A DNA stretch of 7,749 nucleotides from an uncultured Flavobacteriia bacterium. Its GTDB lineage: Bacteria; Bacteroidota; Bacteroidia; Flavobacteriales_D; Crocinitomicaceae. Within the stretch, counting starts at the first letter, position 1. Every line of letters begins with the position of its first letter. The DNA lies in contig CAIYXD010000521.1 in assembly GCA_903930085.1 (NCBI GenBank), positions 1 to 7,749 of the forward strand, given 5' to 3'. Positions 1 to 7,246 of the stretch are shown here, in pieces. The position numbers and the translations under genes are program-made. The notes beneath the pieces are model-generated. The model was not told the origin of the DNA. It worked only from the letters and a program-made list of their open reading frames with translations, and did no database searches.

Positions 1-1002
1 AAGTAAGTTGTTGTCGATTTCCACATACGTTTTGGATTGCTCTTCAAAGAAGATTTTATGTTGTATTTTCTTATCCATTACATCTACCATATGGTATTTC
101 AAATGGTTTTGGTGGCGATTAAGCGTTTGAAGGATTAATTTGTTGGCAGATCCTGACCATTCCATTCTTGGAATGTATTCGTATTCTCCCAAATCGATAG
201 TGGAAGTTTTACCGCTTTTAACGGTCAGAATATGCGCTGTAACCTTGCTATTTGCTTCTCCTGCTTTTGGGTATTTAAACGTGTACAAATCTGGATAAAG
301 ATCTTTGTAATACGTCAGCGAAAATTCTTTTACTTCTCGTTCATCGAAGCGCAGGTAGGCAATGTGTTTGCTGTCTGGTGACCAACCATACGCTTTTGTA
401 ATGGCAAATTCTTCCTCATACACCCAATCCGTTGTTCCGTTGATAATTTTGTTAGCTTTTCCATTTTCAGTTACCTTAGAAACTTTTCCTGTTTCAAGAT
501 TCTTGATGAAAATATCATTTTTATAAATATACGAAACCTGCTGACCGTCAGGAGAATATTCCGCTAAAGTTTGCGGTTGGTGGGCATCATCCAACGATTG
601 AACTTTTCCGGTTTTTAAGTCGTACAAATAATATATTGCGGAAAAACTTCTTCTATAAAGCGGAGTTGTGTTGGTTGTGAATAAAATTTTTGTTTCGTCC
701 TCGTTGAAGAAATAATCATCAATTGTTATTGTTTTATCCTGGTACACCAATTTCTCAGATGGAACCAAAACAGTACTTTTCGCGGAGGCATCAACAATAG
801 AATGTTTTGTAATGATTTGTTTCCCTTCCACCTCTGAAAGTTTGGAATAATGCGCGCCATCCTTCATGGATCGGAATCCATCTATGTTCGCACTGCTGAA
901 TTCGTATTTCTTCCAGATTTTTTCTACGGTAATTTCTTGCGCTATTAAGCTATTGTATCCTAGTAAAATAAGCGCAAAAACTGCGAAATGTTTTAATCTC
1001 AT
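1..1002 (-). CDS. Dipeptidyl-peptidase IV-like S9B serine peptidase, N-terminal part (partial)
   Basis: The reading frame is open for 334 codons from an ATG at 1002-1000 to the left edge, so the 3' part of the gene is missing. Residues 1-21 form a signal peptide (MRLK, a hydrophobic stretch, then SLIA before QE), implying export to the periplasm or envelope. The rest matches the DPP IV beta-propeller domain. Two propeller-type S-P-D turns are visible (SPDG near residue 150, SPDS near 208). The family's D-W-V-Y-E-E-E-F motif lies at residues 192-199; its glutamates hold the substrate's free N-terminus in DPP IV. The segment AYLRFDE follows, and FKYPKAGE lies further on, both also family-typical. 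The Ser-Asp-His alpha/beta-hydrolase domain would be encoded beyond position 1, since bacterial members usually have about 700 or more residues. The family removes Xaa-Pro or Xaa-Ala dipeptides from peptides. The gene is divergent from the downstream operon and has no obvious functional tie to it. Confidence 0.93.
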   Translation of the reverse strand, partial: MRLKHFAVFALILLGYNSLIAQEITVEKIWKKYEFSSANIDGFRSMKDGAHYSKLSEVEGKQIITKHSIVDASAKSTVLVPSEKLVYQDKTITIDDYFFNEDETKILFTTNTTPLYRRSFSAIYYLYDLKTGKVQSLDDAHQPQTLAEYSPDGQQVSYIYKNDIFIKNLETGKVSKVTENGKANKIINGTTDWVYEEEFAITKAYGWSPDSKHIAYLRFDEREVKEFSLTYYKDLYPDLYTFKYPKAGEANSKVTAHILTVKSGKTSTIDLGEYEYIPRMEWSGSANKLILQTLNRHQNHLKYHMVDVMDKKIQHKIFFEEQSKTYVEIDNNLL

Positions 1003-1100
1003 GGTTTTAAAAATTTAGCTCTAAAGTATAGATTTTCTTCGATTCTGAATGGTTTGTATGTATTTTATATCTAATCAATCGTTAAAAACCTTTTCAGAAT

Positions 1101-1117
1101 GTTAATAATTAAATAAC
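1101..1117. repeat. Imperfect AT-rich palindrome, possible operator
   Basis: GTTAATAATTAAATAAC reads as an inverted repeat around a central T, with six of eight positions pairing, including the outer GTTA/TAAC arms. It lies about 20 bases upstream of the candidate -7 box, where a regulator could bind. In such AT-rich DNA a match of this quality can arise by chance, so the call is weak. Confidence 0.15.
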
Positions 1118-1138
1118 GCAAGTAGTTTAAAAATATAG

Positions 1139-1146
1139 TAAATTTG
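1139..1146 (+). promoter_or_regulatory. Candidate -7 promoter element for the four-gene operon
   Basis: TAAATTTG is an exact match to the TAnnTTTG -7 consensus of Bacteroidota housekeeping promoters and points toward the operon. No clear TTG or TTTG -33 element lies about 19-21 bases upstream, so either the promoter is weak or activator-dependent, or the match is accidental. It would give a leader of roughly 210 bases before the ATG at 1366. Confidence 0.3.
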
Positions 1147-1365
1147 TTTCGAATTTTTCTATGTCATCCTTGATGTTGAGCGTTTTAGACAGAAACCATA
1201 GAAGAATATAACAAGTGAAATGAAAAAATAGTGTCTTTCATCGTTAGGAGTTTTAGTTGGGTAATTTTCTCAAACTTTCACCACAAGTTCTTGCTTGCTG
1301 GTACATCCTTCCAATTTCATTGTTCAAAATCCGTAATTTCTTAAATTAATCATAAATTGAATCCC

Positions 1366-2277
1366 ATGAAAAAAACTTTACTTTTTGTTAGTGTAATGGC
1401 GCTTGGAACTTCCTTCGCGCAAAACTGTTCTGATCTTTTTATTTCAGAATATGTTGAAGGTTCTGGAAATGATAAGGCATTAGAGCTTTACAATCCAACA
1501 AGTGCCACAATCAATTTAACAGGTTACCGAATCGAGCGATTTTCAAACGGGCAAGCAACATCTGCTTCAGGAGGGATTTTGAGTTTGACAGGAAGCGTTG
1601 CGCCATATTCAACTTTTGTTATTACAAATGGCCAAACTTCTACAAGTCCATCTTCACCAGCTTGTTCGCCAGCTTTACAAGCTATGGCAGATCAGTTGGA
1701 TGGTGTTTATCCAGCGCCAACGTATATGAATGGTAACGATGCAATTGTTTTGTTCAAAAATGCTGTAATCATAGATATTTTTGCAAAAACGGGAGATGCA
1801 TCTATTTCTACATCTGAATCTTGGAGCGATGAATTTCCTTACGATGGTTCGGTTGGTGCTTGGTGGACGAAAGACCAAACATTGGTTCGTAAAGCAACTG
1901 TAATGGCTGGTGTTTCTATTAATCCAGATCCATTTATCGTTACTGTTGAATGGGATTCTTTACCAAAAGATACATGGACAGGATTAGGATCTCACACATG
2001 TGATTGCTTACTTGGTGTTAATGAATTGAATTCGAATGTTTCTTTTGTGGTTTATCCAAACCCAACCAATGAAGGACAATTTGCTGTAAATGCAAGCGAA
2101 AACATTGAGCAAGTTGAAGTAATCAATATGGTAGGTCAAGTTGTGTTAAGTCAAACGAATACTGTGCTTTCGAAAAAAATCCAATTGGATTCTTCTAAAT
2201 TAAACAATGGAATGTATGCCGTTAAAATTCGTTTCAGCAACAATTCTATTTCCCAAACAAGTCTTATTATTGAATAA
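1366..2277 (+). CDS. Secreted lamin-tail-domain (LTD) protein with T9SS type A sorting domain
   Basis: The ATG at 1366 is preferred over the in-frame TTG at 1357 because it begins a textbook signal peptide (MKKTLLFVSV through TSFA, cleavage before Q19-N20) and gives 303 residues. From residue 20 an LTD beta-sandwich begins, with the family-typical opening L-F-I-S-E-Y-V-E-G-S-G-N-D-K-A-L-E-L-Y-N, then N-L-T-G-Y and the A-P-Y-S-T-F-V-I strand. The segment up to about residue 215 (LVRKATVMAG, then VEWDSLPKDTW and LGSH) is the usual continuation of this module in Bacteroidota secreted proteins. Residues 227-303 are a T9SS type A tail (FVVYPNP, a V-I-N-M-V-G-Q-V-V strand, L-N-N-G-M-Y-A-V-K, ending SLIIE), so the protein should cross the outer membrane and be surface-attached or released. 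No catalytic motif is visible. The domain is often found with secreted nucleases, phosphatases and other hydrolases, so an accessory or binding role is likely but unproven. It is the first gene of the operon. Confidence 0.9.
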   Translation: MKKTLLFVSVMALGTSFAQNCSDLFISEYVEGSGNDKALELYNPTSATINLTGYRIERFSNGQATSASGGILSLTGSVAPYSTFVITNGQTSTSPSSPACSPALQAMADQLDGVYPAPTYMNGNDAIVLFKNAVIIDIFAKTGDASISTSESWSDEFPYDGSVGAWWTKDQTLVRKATVMAGVSINPDPFIVTVEWDSLPKDTWTGLGSHTCDCLLGVNELNSNVSFVVYPNPTNEGQFAVNASENIEQVEVINMVGQVVLSQTNTVLSKKIQLDSSKLNNGMYAVKIRFSNNSISQTSLIIE

Positions 2278-2287
2278 ATTAAGTTGA

Positions 2288-2296
2288 TTTTTTTTT
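2288..2296 (+). repeat. Nine-T homopolymer in the LTD-receptor gap
   Basis: A run of nine T lies 10 bases after the LTD gene's stop codon and 19 bases before the receptor's preferred ATG. The sequence before it can form only a weak A/T hairpin, so it is not a convincing terminator. It could cause partial attenuation between the two genes, or length variation by slippage, but neither can be shown here. Confidence 0.3.
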
Positions 2297-2315
2297 GAAG
2301 AAGCACGAAAGTACT

Positions 2316-5051
2316 ATGAGAAATTTAATGCTGTTTATTTTATCGACGTTCGTCATTTTTGAATCTATTGCCCAGCAAAAGGTTCAATTAAGTGGTAGGG
2401 TTTTCGATGATGGAACGAATGAAACAATAATTGGAGTTAAAGTTCTTTGCGATAATTCAATCCAGGCGAAATCCGATGTGGATGGTAAATATTCTCTTTT
2501 GGTAGAAGCCAACAAAACACATGAATTGCGGTTTACTTTTTTGGGTTACGACACACTTTTTGTAACGATCAAAGTGGGTAATTCGCCGCTTTCTAGAGAT
2601 ATTTTACTTTCCTTCACAGAGATGGAATTGGATGAGGTAGTCGTAAAAGGGGAAGCTGCAAAATCGAGAGAAACACCAATTGCTTTTTCAAAATTAACAA
2701 CGAAACAAATTCAGGAAGATCTCGGTACTCGGGATCTTCCTATGCTTTTAAATTCCACTCCTGGAGCATATGCAACAGAGCAGGGCGGAGGAGCTGGTGA
2801 TGCACGGGTTTCAATTCGTGGTTTTGATCAGCGAAACATTGCCGTTTTAGTTGACGGTGTTCCAGTAAACGACATGGAAAATGGTCAGGTTTATTGGAGT
2901 AATTGGGACGGAATTGGCGATATTACGCGCTACATGCAAGTTCAAAGAGGTTTGGGTGCATCCAAATTATCTATCGTTTCTGTGGGTGGAACAATGAATA
3001 TTGTTACCAAAGGAATTGATGCTAAAATGAGCACTTACGCTAAACAAGAAGTTAACAATTACGGATTATTTAAAACGTCAATTGGTTATAATACTGGTTT
3101 ACTGAAGGGTAATTGGGGTGTAACAGTTGCTGGTGCTAGAAAATGGGGTTCAAGTTATGCGGATGCAACCTTCACAGATGGTTGGTCTTATTTTTTGAAA
3201 GTTCAAAAGAAATTTAACAAGCATTTATTCAGTCTTGGTGTAAATGGTGCGCCACAATCGCACGGTCAGAGAACTACGCGCTTGCCGATTGCAGTAATTG
3301 ATCAAGGATTGGCGGAGCGATCTGGAGTAGATTACTATAAGTCTCTCGATTCCATTGCCCTAGTTAGTAGTTCTCAATTTACTACACCAACAATAGGCGC
3401 AAGAGGAATTCGATACAATCCAAATTATGGAATGTTAAATGGAGAGGAATACAATGAAAAAGTAAACTTTTTCCATAAGCCGCAATTTAACTTAACGCAT
3501 TCTTGGAATCCTTCGGTAAAAATCAATTGGACAACAGTTGCTTATTTATCTATTGGTAAGGGAGGCGGAACGTCCATGAAATCAACTCCTGCAAGAGATA
3601 CAACAGATGGGTTGTATGATATGCAGGGAGTATATGATTATAATTCAGTTAATTACTCTAACGTTTACAGTACAACGGAACATGTTTCCAGTAATTACCT
3701 TCGTTCAGCAAATAACGACCACAAATGGGTTGGTTTATTGTCGACATTTAATTTTCAATTCAATAAAAATTTGACCGCGATGTTCGGTTTGGATGCGCGT
3801 TACTACAAAGGCTCACATTACCAAGCGGTATATGACTTAATGGGTGGGGATTATGCGATTGACAATACGGATAAAAATCAGCCAAAAGGAATTGGGAATG
3901 CAAGTTATTCCATGAAACGTGAAGGCGATAAAATTGCTTATTACAACGATGCTTTCGTGAAATGGGCCGGACTTTTTGGACAAGTGGAATACAAAAAAAA
4001 TAAATGGAGTACTTTCTTAACTCTATCTGCTTCGCAAACAGGATACCAGCGGGTGGATTATTTCAAAAAGAAAGATTTGGTTTTAGCGGATACAACCTTA
4101 TCGCAAGCTGTTGGATTTGGCGATACACTTGTTTACGATGGCGTTTCTTACACCAACAATTCTGCGGAAGCACGTTTTGCTACTACAGATGAAAAATGGT
4201 ACATGGGTGCAACAATTAAAGGTGGGGCAAATTATAATATCAATACCCACCACAATGTATTTATGAATTTAGGCTATTTGGATATTGCTCCTAAGATGAA
4301 TACCGTATTTGATAATAACAACCGACAATTTTTGGAAATTAAAAATCAAAAAGTAAGTTCATTTGAAGTTGGATATGGCTATAAAAGTAAAAAATTCTCT
4401 TCCAATTTAAATGTGTATTACACCCTTTGGAAAAATAAACCACCGCAAAGTGCTCCTTCTGTAAATACGGCTGATGGAACCTATTATTACAATATCAATG
4501 GTTTAGATGCTTTGCACAAGGGAATTGAACTGGATTTCACTTGGAAAATTATTTCAAAATTATCGTTTGAAGGTTTGGCTTCTATCGGAGATTGGAAAAC
4601 AATTTCAGGAAGTATCGTGACAATTACAGATAACGATAACAATATTGTTGCAACAGTAGATTTTAGTGCTAAAGATGTGCACGTTGGAGATGCTGCGCAA
4701 TTGCAATTTGGAGGTGCTTTTCGTTATGAAATAAATAAAAATTTATACCTTAAATTGCGTTACACTTACTTCGATAAAAATTACGCAAATTTTGATCCGT
4801 TGGCTTTAACTGGCGTTAACAAAGACCGCGAATCCTGGAGAATGCCAAGTTACGGTTTGATGGATTTTAATTTTGGTTACGATTTAAAAGTGTGGAAATG
4901 TAATTTAACCATCAATGGCGGTGTAATGAACATTTTAAATGCTATATACATGACGGATGCACAAAATGGACTTGGTTTCGATGGTGCAACGGCTAACGTT
5001 TTTGTCGGCATGGGAAGAAGATTTAATCTAGGTCTGAAACTTGCCATTTAA
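2316..5051 (+). CDS. TonB-dependent outer-membrane receptor with carboxypeptidase-regulatory-like domain
   Basis: The ATG at 2316 is chosen over the in-frame TTG at 2295 because it starts a clean signal peptide (MRNLMLFIL through ESIA, cleavage before Q20), giving 911 residues. Residues about 23-100 are a CarboxypepD_reg-like beta-sandwich (LSGRVFDDG, IIGVKV, SDVDGKYSL, FTFLGYDTL). D-E-V-V-V at 106-110 is the usual TonB-box-like segment. The plug domain spans about 118-235, with VSIRGFDQRNIAVLVDGVPV, then MQVQRGLGASK and VGGTMNIVTKG. The remainder is an aromatic-rich 22-strand-type barrel, and the protein ends in a beta-strand (NLGLKLAI) typical of outer-membrane proteins. Such receptors use energy from TonB-ExbBD to import ligands. 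No SusD-like gene follows, so this is not a standard SusC/SusD glycan pair. Its position between a secreted LTD protein and a secreted nuclease suggests nucleic-acid breakdown products as ligand, which is inference; iron complexes or peptides remain possible. A run of eight A lies within the barrel at 3993-4000. Confidence 0.93.
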   Translation: MRNLMLFILSTFVIFESIAQQKVQLSGRVFDDGTNETIIGVKVLCDNSIQAKSDVDGKYSLLVEANKTHELRFTFLGYDTLFVTIKVGNSPLSRDILLSFTEMELDEVVVKGEAAKSRETPIAFSKLTTKQIQEDLGTRDLPMLLNSTPGAYATEQGGGAGDARVSIRGFDQRNIAVLVDGVPVNDMENGQVYWSNWDGIGDITRYMQVQRGLGASKLSIVSVGGTMNIVTKGIDAKMSTYAKQEVNNYGLFKTSIGYNTGLLKGNWGVTVAGARKWGSSYADATFTDGWSYFLKVQKKFNKHLFSLGVNGAPQSHGQRTTRLPIAVIDQGLAERSGVDYYKSLDSIALVSSSQFTTPTIGARGIRYNPNYGMLNGEEYNEKVNFFHKPQFNLTHSWNPSVKINWTTVAYLSIGKGGGTSMKSTPARDTTDGLYDMQGVYDYNSVNYSNVYSTTEHVSSNYLRSANNDHKWVGLLSTFNFQFNKNLTAMFGLDARYYKGSHYQAVYDLMGGDYAIDNTDKNQPKGIGNASYSMKREGDKIAYYNDAFVKWAGLFGQVEYKKNKWSTFLTLSASQTGYQRVDYFKKKDLVLADTTLSQAVGFGDTLVYDGVSYTNNSAEARFATTDEKWYMGATIKGGANYNINTHHNVFMNLGYLDIAPKMNTVFDNNNRQFLEIKNQKVSSFEVGYGYKSKKFSSNLNVYYTLWKNKPPQSAPSVNTADGTYYYNINGLDALHKGIELDFTWKIISKLSFEGLASIGDWKTISGSIVTITDNDNNIVATVDFSAKDVHVGDAAQLQFGGAFRYEINKNLYLKLRYTYFDKNYANFDPLALTGVNKDRESWRMPSYGLMDFNFGYDLKVWKCNLTINGGVMNILNAIYMTDAQNGLGFDGATANVFVGMGRRFNLGLKLAI

Positions 5052-5078
5052 TTTTAAATAAACAAATAAAAATAACAC

Positions 5079-7244
5079 ATGAAAAAAGTAATTTACGCAT
5101 CCCTTCTTGCTGTTTTAATCAGTTTTTCGGTTAAATCTCAAGCGGTTTTACCGACAAGTTGGAGTTTTACCACAACTATTTTACCAGTTGGTTGGACAGA
5201 ATCTGAAAGTAATCTTTATTCAGCATCTGGAAATACACCTCCCGCAAAGAAGTTTGATACAACGGGAGATAATTTGATCATTCATTTTGCTAGTGCACCC
5301 GGAAATTTAACGTATTATTTGACTGGAAATGGTTTTTCAGGCGGAACATTTACCGTTGAAGAATCAGAATTTGGAACAGCTTGGACAACGTTACATGCGT
5401 TTACTTCGCCACCAAATGCTTCTTATACGATGTTTACGGATGCTCCTTTGGCAGCAACGCGTTACATTCGCTTTATTTATACTACTAAAGTTTCCGGTAA
5501 TATCGGATTAGATGATGTAAGTATTGCCGCAGGTGCAGCAACTCCGCAGCAGGAAATTAACGTGAAACAAGGCGCAACAACTATTTTGTCTGGTGGAACA
5601 CAAATAATGAATTCCCCATTGGCAACGATGACGCCAACTACTTTCTCCATTGAAAATGAAGGAACTGCGAATGCTTTGAATATCTCAAGTGCCGTTATTT
5701 CTGGCGCAAATGCAAGTGATTTTACAGTAGCTTCTTTTCCTGCAAGCGTTGCAGCGGCAAGTGCTGCTAATTTAGTTGTGAATTTCACGCCTTCCGCTTT
5801 GGGAAATAGAAATGCTATTCTTACGATTAATAGTAATGATGTAGACGAGGCTGCGTATGTAATTAACTTGTACGGAATTGGTGGAAATTTGGCTTCTGAG
5901 CCAACACTTCAAGCAACAAATTTGGTTTTTTCCAACGTTAAAACATACCGATTATCAGGAGCTTTCACGCCAACTGCAGGAGCAGAAGGCCATATCGTTC
6001 TTAGAAAGAAAGGTTCACCAATCACAGGAATTCCTTCGGATGGAACAGTATACCAACGTGGTGATATTGTTGGAGATGCACAAGTAGTGCTTTCTTCCAC
6101 TTCCACGAGCTTTGTTCCAAATAATATCGTAGCAGGAGAAACGTATTACTTTGCTGTTTTCCCTTACAACGGAACAGGTACGTTTAGAAATTATTTGACA
6201 ACAACACCATTAGCTGGAAATGTTTCAACACCGGCGACGATGTTACCAGCAAATTATTACGCAGGAATTGCAACAGGAAGTTCAACTTTTGTTGCAGATT
6301 TACATTCTTTGGTTAACCCGCACAACATGCAATTCTATAGCAACTACGGAAACTTTATGGTGAAGTATTTTGCTGCGAGAGATACTACTTTGGATAGAAG
6401 AGTGATCACATGTGTTTATTCTGGTGAAAACAAGATTTATATTGAACCGTTTGATTTCACAGCGACGGGTTACAGCAGAGAGCATACGTTTTGCCACAGT
6501 TGGATGCCAACGAATCCTGCACAAAGTTTACCGGAATATAACGACTACCACCATTTATTTCCATCGAATCAAAACCAGGTAAATGCGTTGAGAAGTAATT
6601 ATCCTTTGGGAATCGTTGTAACACCAACTGGTGGCTATTTAGATTGTAAAATTGGATTGGATGCGAACGGAAATACTGTTTTTGAGCCAAGAGACGAACA
6701 CAAAGGTGACGCAGCACGTGCAATGATGTATGAAGCAATTTGCTACACAACAGTTTCTGGTAATTTATGGGCTTTGCCATCCAATATTAGTACTTCTATT
6801 CCTTATGGACAAGATCAATACATTTTGAAACAATGGCACTTTAATGACTTGCCAAATGGTTGGGAAATGTCAAGAAACGATTATATCGATTCTTTGCAGG
6901 ATAACAGAAATCCATTTGTGGATAGCGTAGATTTTGTTTGTTACGTGAATTTCTCGAACATGACTTATGAAACATTGGGTTGTGAAGCATCGATTGATGA
7001 ATTGTTAACGAAAGGATTTATCATGTATCCAAACCCAGCAAGAAGTGAATTGACGTTGCACGTGGATGCTACTACAATTTCCAGCTATGAAATTATGGAC
7101 ATTCGTGGAAGAGTAGTTTTATCTTCTGATGTGAATAATCTTGTTGTCGTGAAATTAAATACTGCAGCTTTGGAGTCTGGCGCTTATATCGTGAAAGCAG
7201 TAACGCCATTTGGAATTGCGCAAAAATCGCTCGTTATTGAATAA
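5079..7244 (+). CDS. Multidomain secreted endonuclease I with T9SS type A sorting domain
   Basis: This 721-residue protein starts with a signal peptide (MKKVIYASLLAVLISFSVKS, cleavage near QA-VLP). Residues about 22-150 look like a jelly-roll binding domain ending in the typical GLDDVSI strand (143-149). Residues 157-268 resemble a choice-of-anchor D/ASH-type beta-sandwich (QQEINVKQG, then FSIENEGTA, NASDFTV, VVNFTPSALG, LTINSNDVDE). About 274-387 look like a fibronectin III-type domain. Residues 389 to about 610 match the endonuclease I family (EndA/Vvn/NucM type): R-E-H-T-F-C-H-S-W-M-P at 467-477, D-Y-H-H-L-F-P at 489-495, V-N-A-L-R-S-N-Y-P at 501-509, and F-E-P-R-D-E-H-K-G-D-A-A-R-A at 535-548. 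E468, H469 and N502 align with the metal-binding and catalytic Glu-His and Asn of that family, so it should be an active Mg-dependent, non-specific DNase/RNase. Residues about 645-721 are a T9SS tail (IMYPNP, then YEIMDIRGRVVL, ending SLVIE). It starts 27 bases after the receptor, with an A-rich leader and no Shine-Dalgarno sequence. Confidence 0.93.
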   Translation: MKKVIYASLLAVLISFSVKSQAVLPTSWSFTTTILPVGWTESESNLYSASGNTPPAKKFDTTGDNLIIHFASAPGNLTYYLTGNGFSGGTFTVEESEFGTAWTTLHAFTSPPNASYTMFTDAPLAATRYIRFIYTTKVSGNIGLDDVSIAAGAATPQQEINVKQGATTILSGGTQIMNSPLATMTPTTFSIENEGTANALNISSAVISGANASDFTVASFPASVAAASAANLVVNFTPSALGNRNAILTINSNDVDEAAYVINLYGIGGNLASEPTLQATNLVFSNVKTYRLSGAFTPTAGAEGHIVLRKKGSPITGIPSDGTVYQRGDIVGDAQVVLSSTSTSFVPNNIVAGETYYFAVFPYNGTGTFRNYLTTTPLAGNVSTPATMLPANYYAGIATGSSTFVADLHSLVNPHNMQFYSNYGNFMVKYFAARDTTLDRRVITCVYSGENKIYIEPFDFTATGYSREHTFCHSWMPTNPAQSLPEYNDYHHLFPSNQNQVNALRSNYPLGIVVTPTGGYLDCKIGLDANGNTVFEPRDEHKGDAARAMMYEAICYTTVSGNLWALPSNISTSIPYGQDQYILKQWHFNDLPNGWEMSRNDYIDSLQDNRNPFVDSVDFVCYVNFSNMTYETLGCEASIDELLTKGFIMYPNPARSELTLHVDATTISSYEIMDIRGRVVLSSDVNNLVVVKLNTAALESGAYIVKAVTPFGIAQKSLVIE

Positions 7245-7246
7245 TG
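7242..7246 (+). promoter_or_regulatory. TAATG stop/start overlap between nuclease and nucleotidase genes
   Basis: The nuclease's TAA stop (7242-7244) shares its last A with the ATG of the next gene (7244-7246). Such an overlap usually means the second gene is translated by ribosomes finishing the first, which ties the output of the two enzymes together. No separate ribosome-binding site is evident. Confidence 0.75.

Larger units (their letters stand above)
1003..1356. other. Divergent intergenic region, no supported gene
   Basis: These 354 bases separate the minus-strand S9B peptidase from the plus-strand operon, so promoters for both should lie here. The stretch is very AT-rich. It contains one good Bacteroidota-type -7 element on the plus strand (1139-1146) and an imperfect AT-rich palindrome (1101-1117). 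The only open frames are tiny, such as a 16-codon frame starting at the ATG in 1161-1163 and an ATG-AAA-AAA-TAG at 1220-1231, and none resembles a known protein. I see no tRNA, no terminator-like GC hairpin with a T-run, and no recognisable riboswitch. About 220 bases lie between the -7 candidate and the first gene's ATG; if that promoter is real, the leader is long. Confidence 0.6.

Noticed and set aside
1021..1028. Minus-strand TACTTTAG as a -7 promoter box for the S9B peptidase gene
   Set aside because: It is one base off the consensus, has no -33 element, and lies only 18 bases from the start codon.
1161..1211. 16-codon frame as a possible leader peptide
   Set aside because: It has no ribosome-binding site, no run of regulatory codons and no adjacent attenuator hairpin.
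1220..1344. ATG-AAA-AAA followed at once by TAG, and a GTG-started frame of 38 codons just after it, resembling a decayed signal-peptide gene
   Set aside because: The GTG frame's translation looks like no known protein, the ATG frame stops after three codons, and lysine-rich short frames are common by chance in AT-rich DNA.
1675..1878. Minus-strand open frame of 67 codons inside the LTD gene
   Set aside because: It is antisense to a well-supported coding region, and its translation has no recognisable domain or signal.
2264..2296. Intrinsic terminator after the LTD gene
   Set aside because: There is a T-run, but the preceding inverted repeat is short and nearly all A/T, too weak for a convincing terminator.
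2316..5051. Receptor as a SusC-type glycan transporter
   Set aside because: No SusD-like gene follows, no glycoside hydrolases are nearby, and the neighbours are nucleic-acid enzymes.
5477..5788. Minus-strand open frame of 103 codons inside the nuclease gene
   Set aside because: Its alanine/valine-rich translation mirrors the plus-strand beta-sandwich repeats, and the plus-strand reading has clear domain structure.
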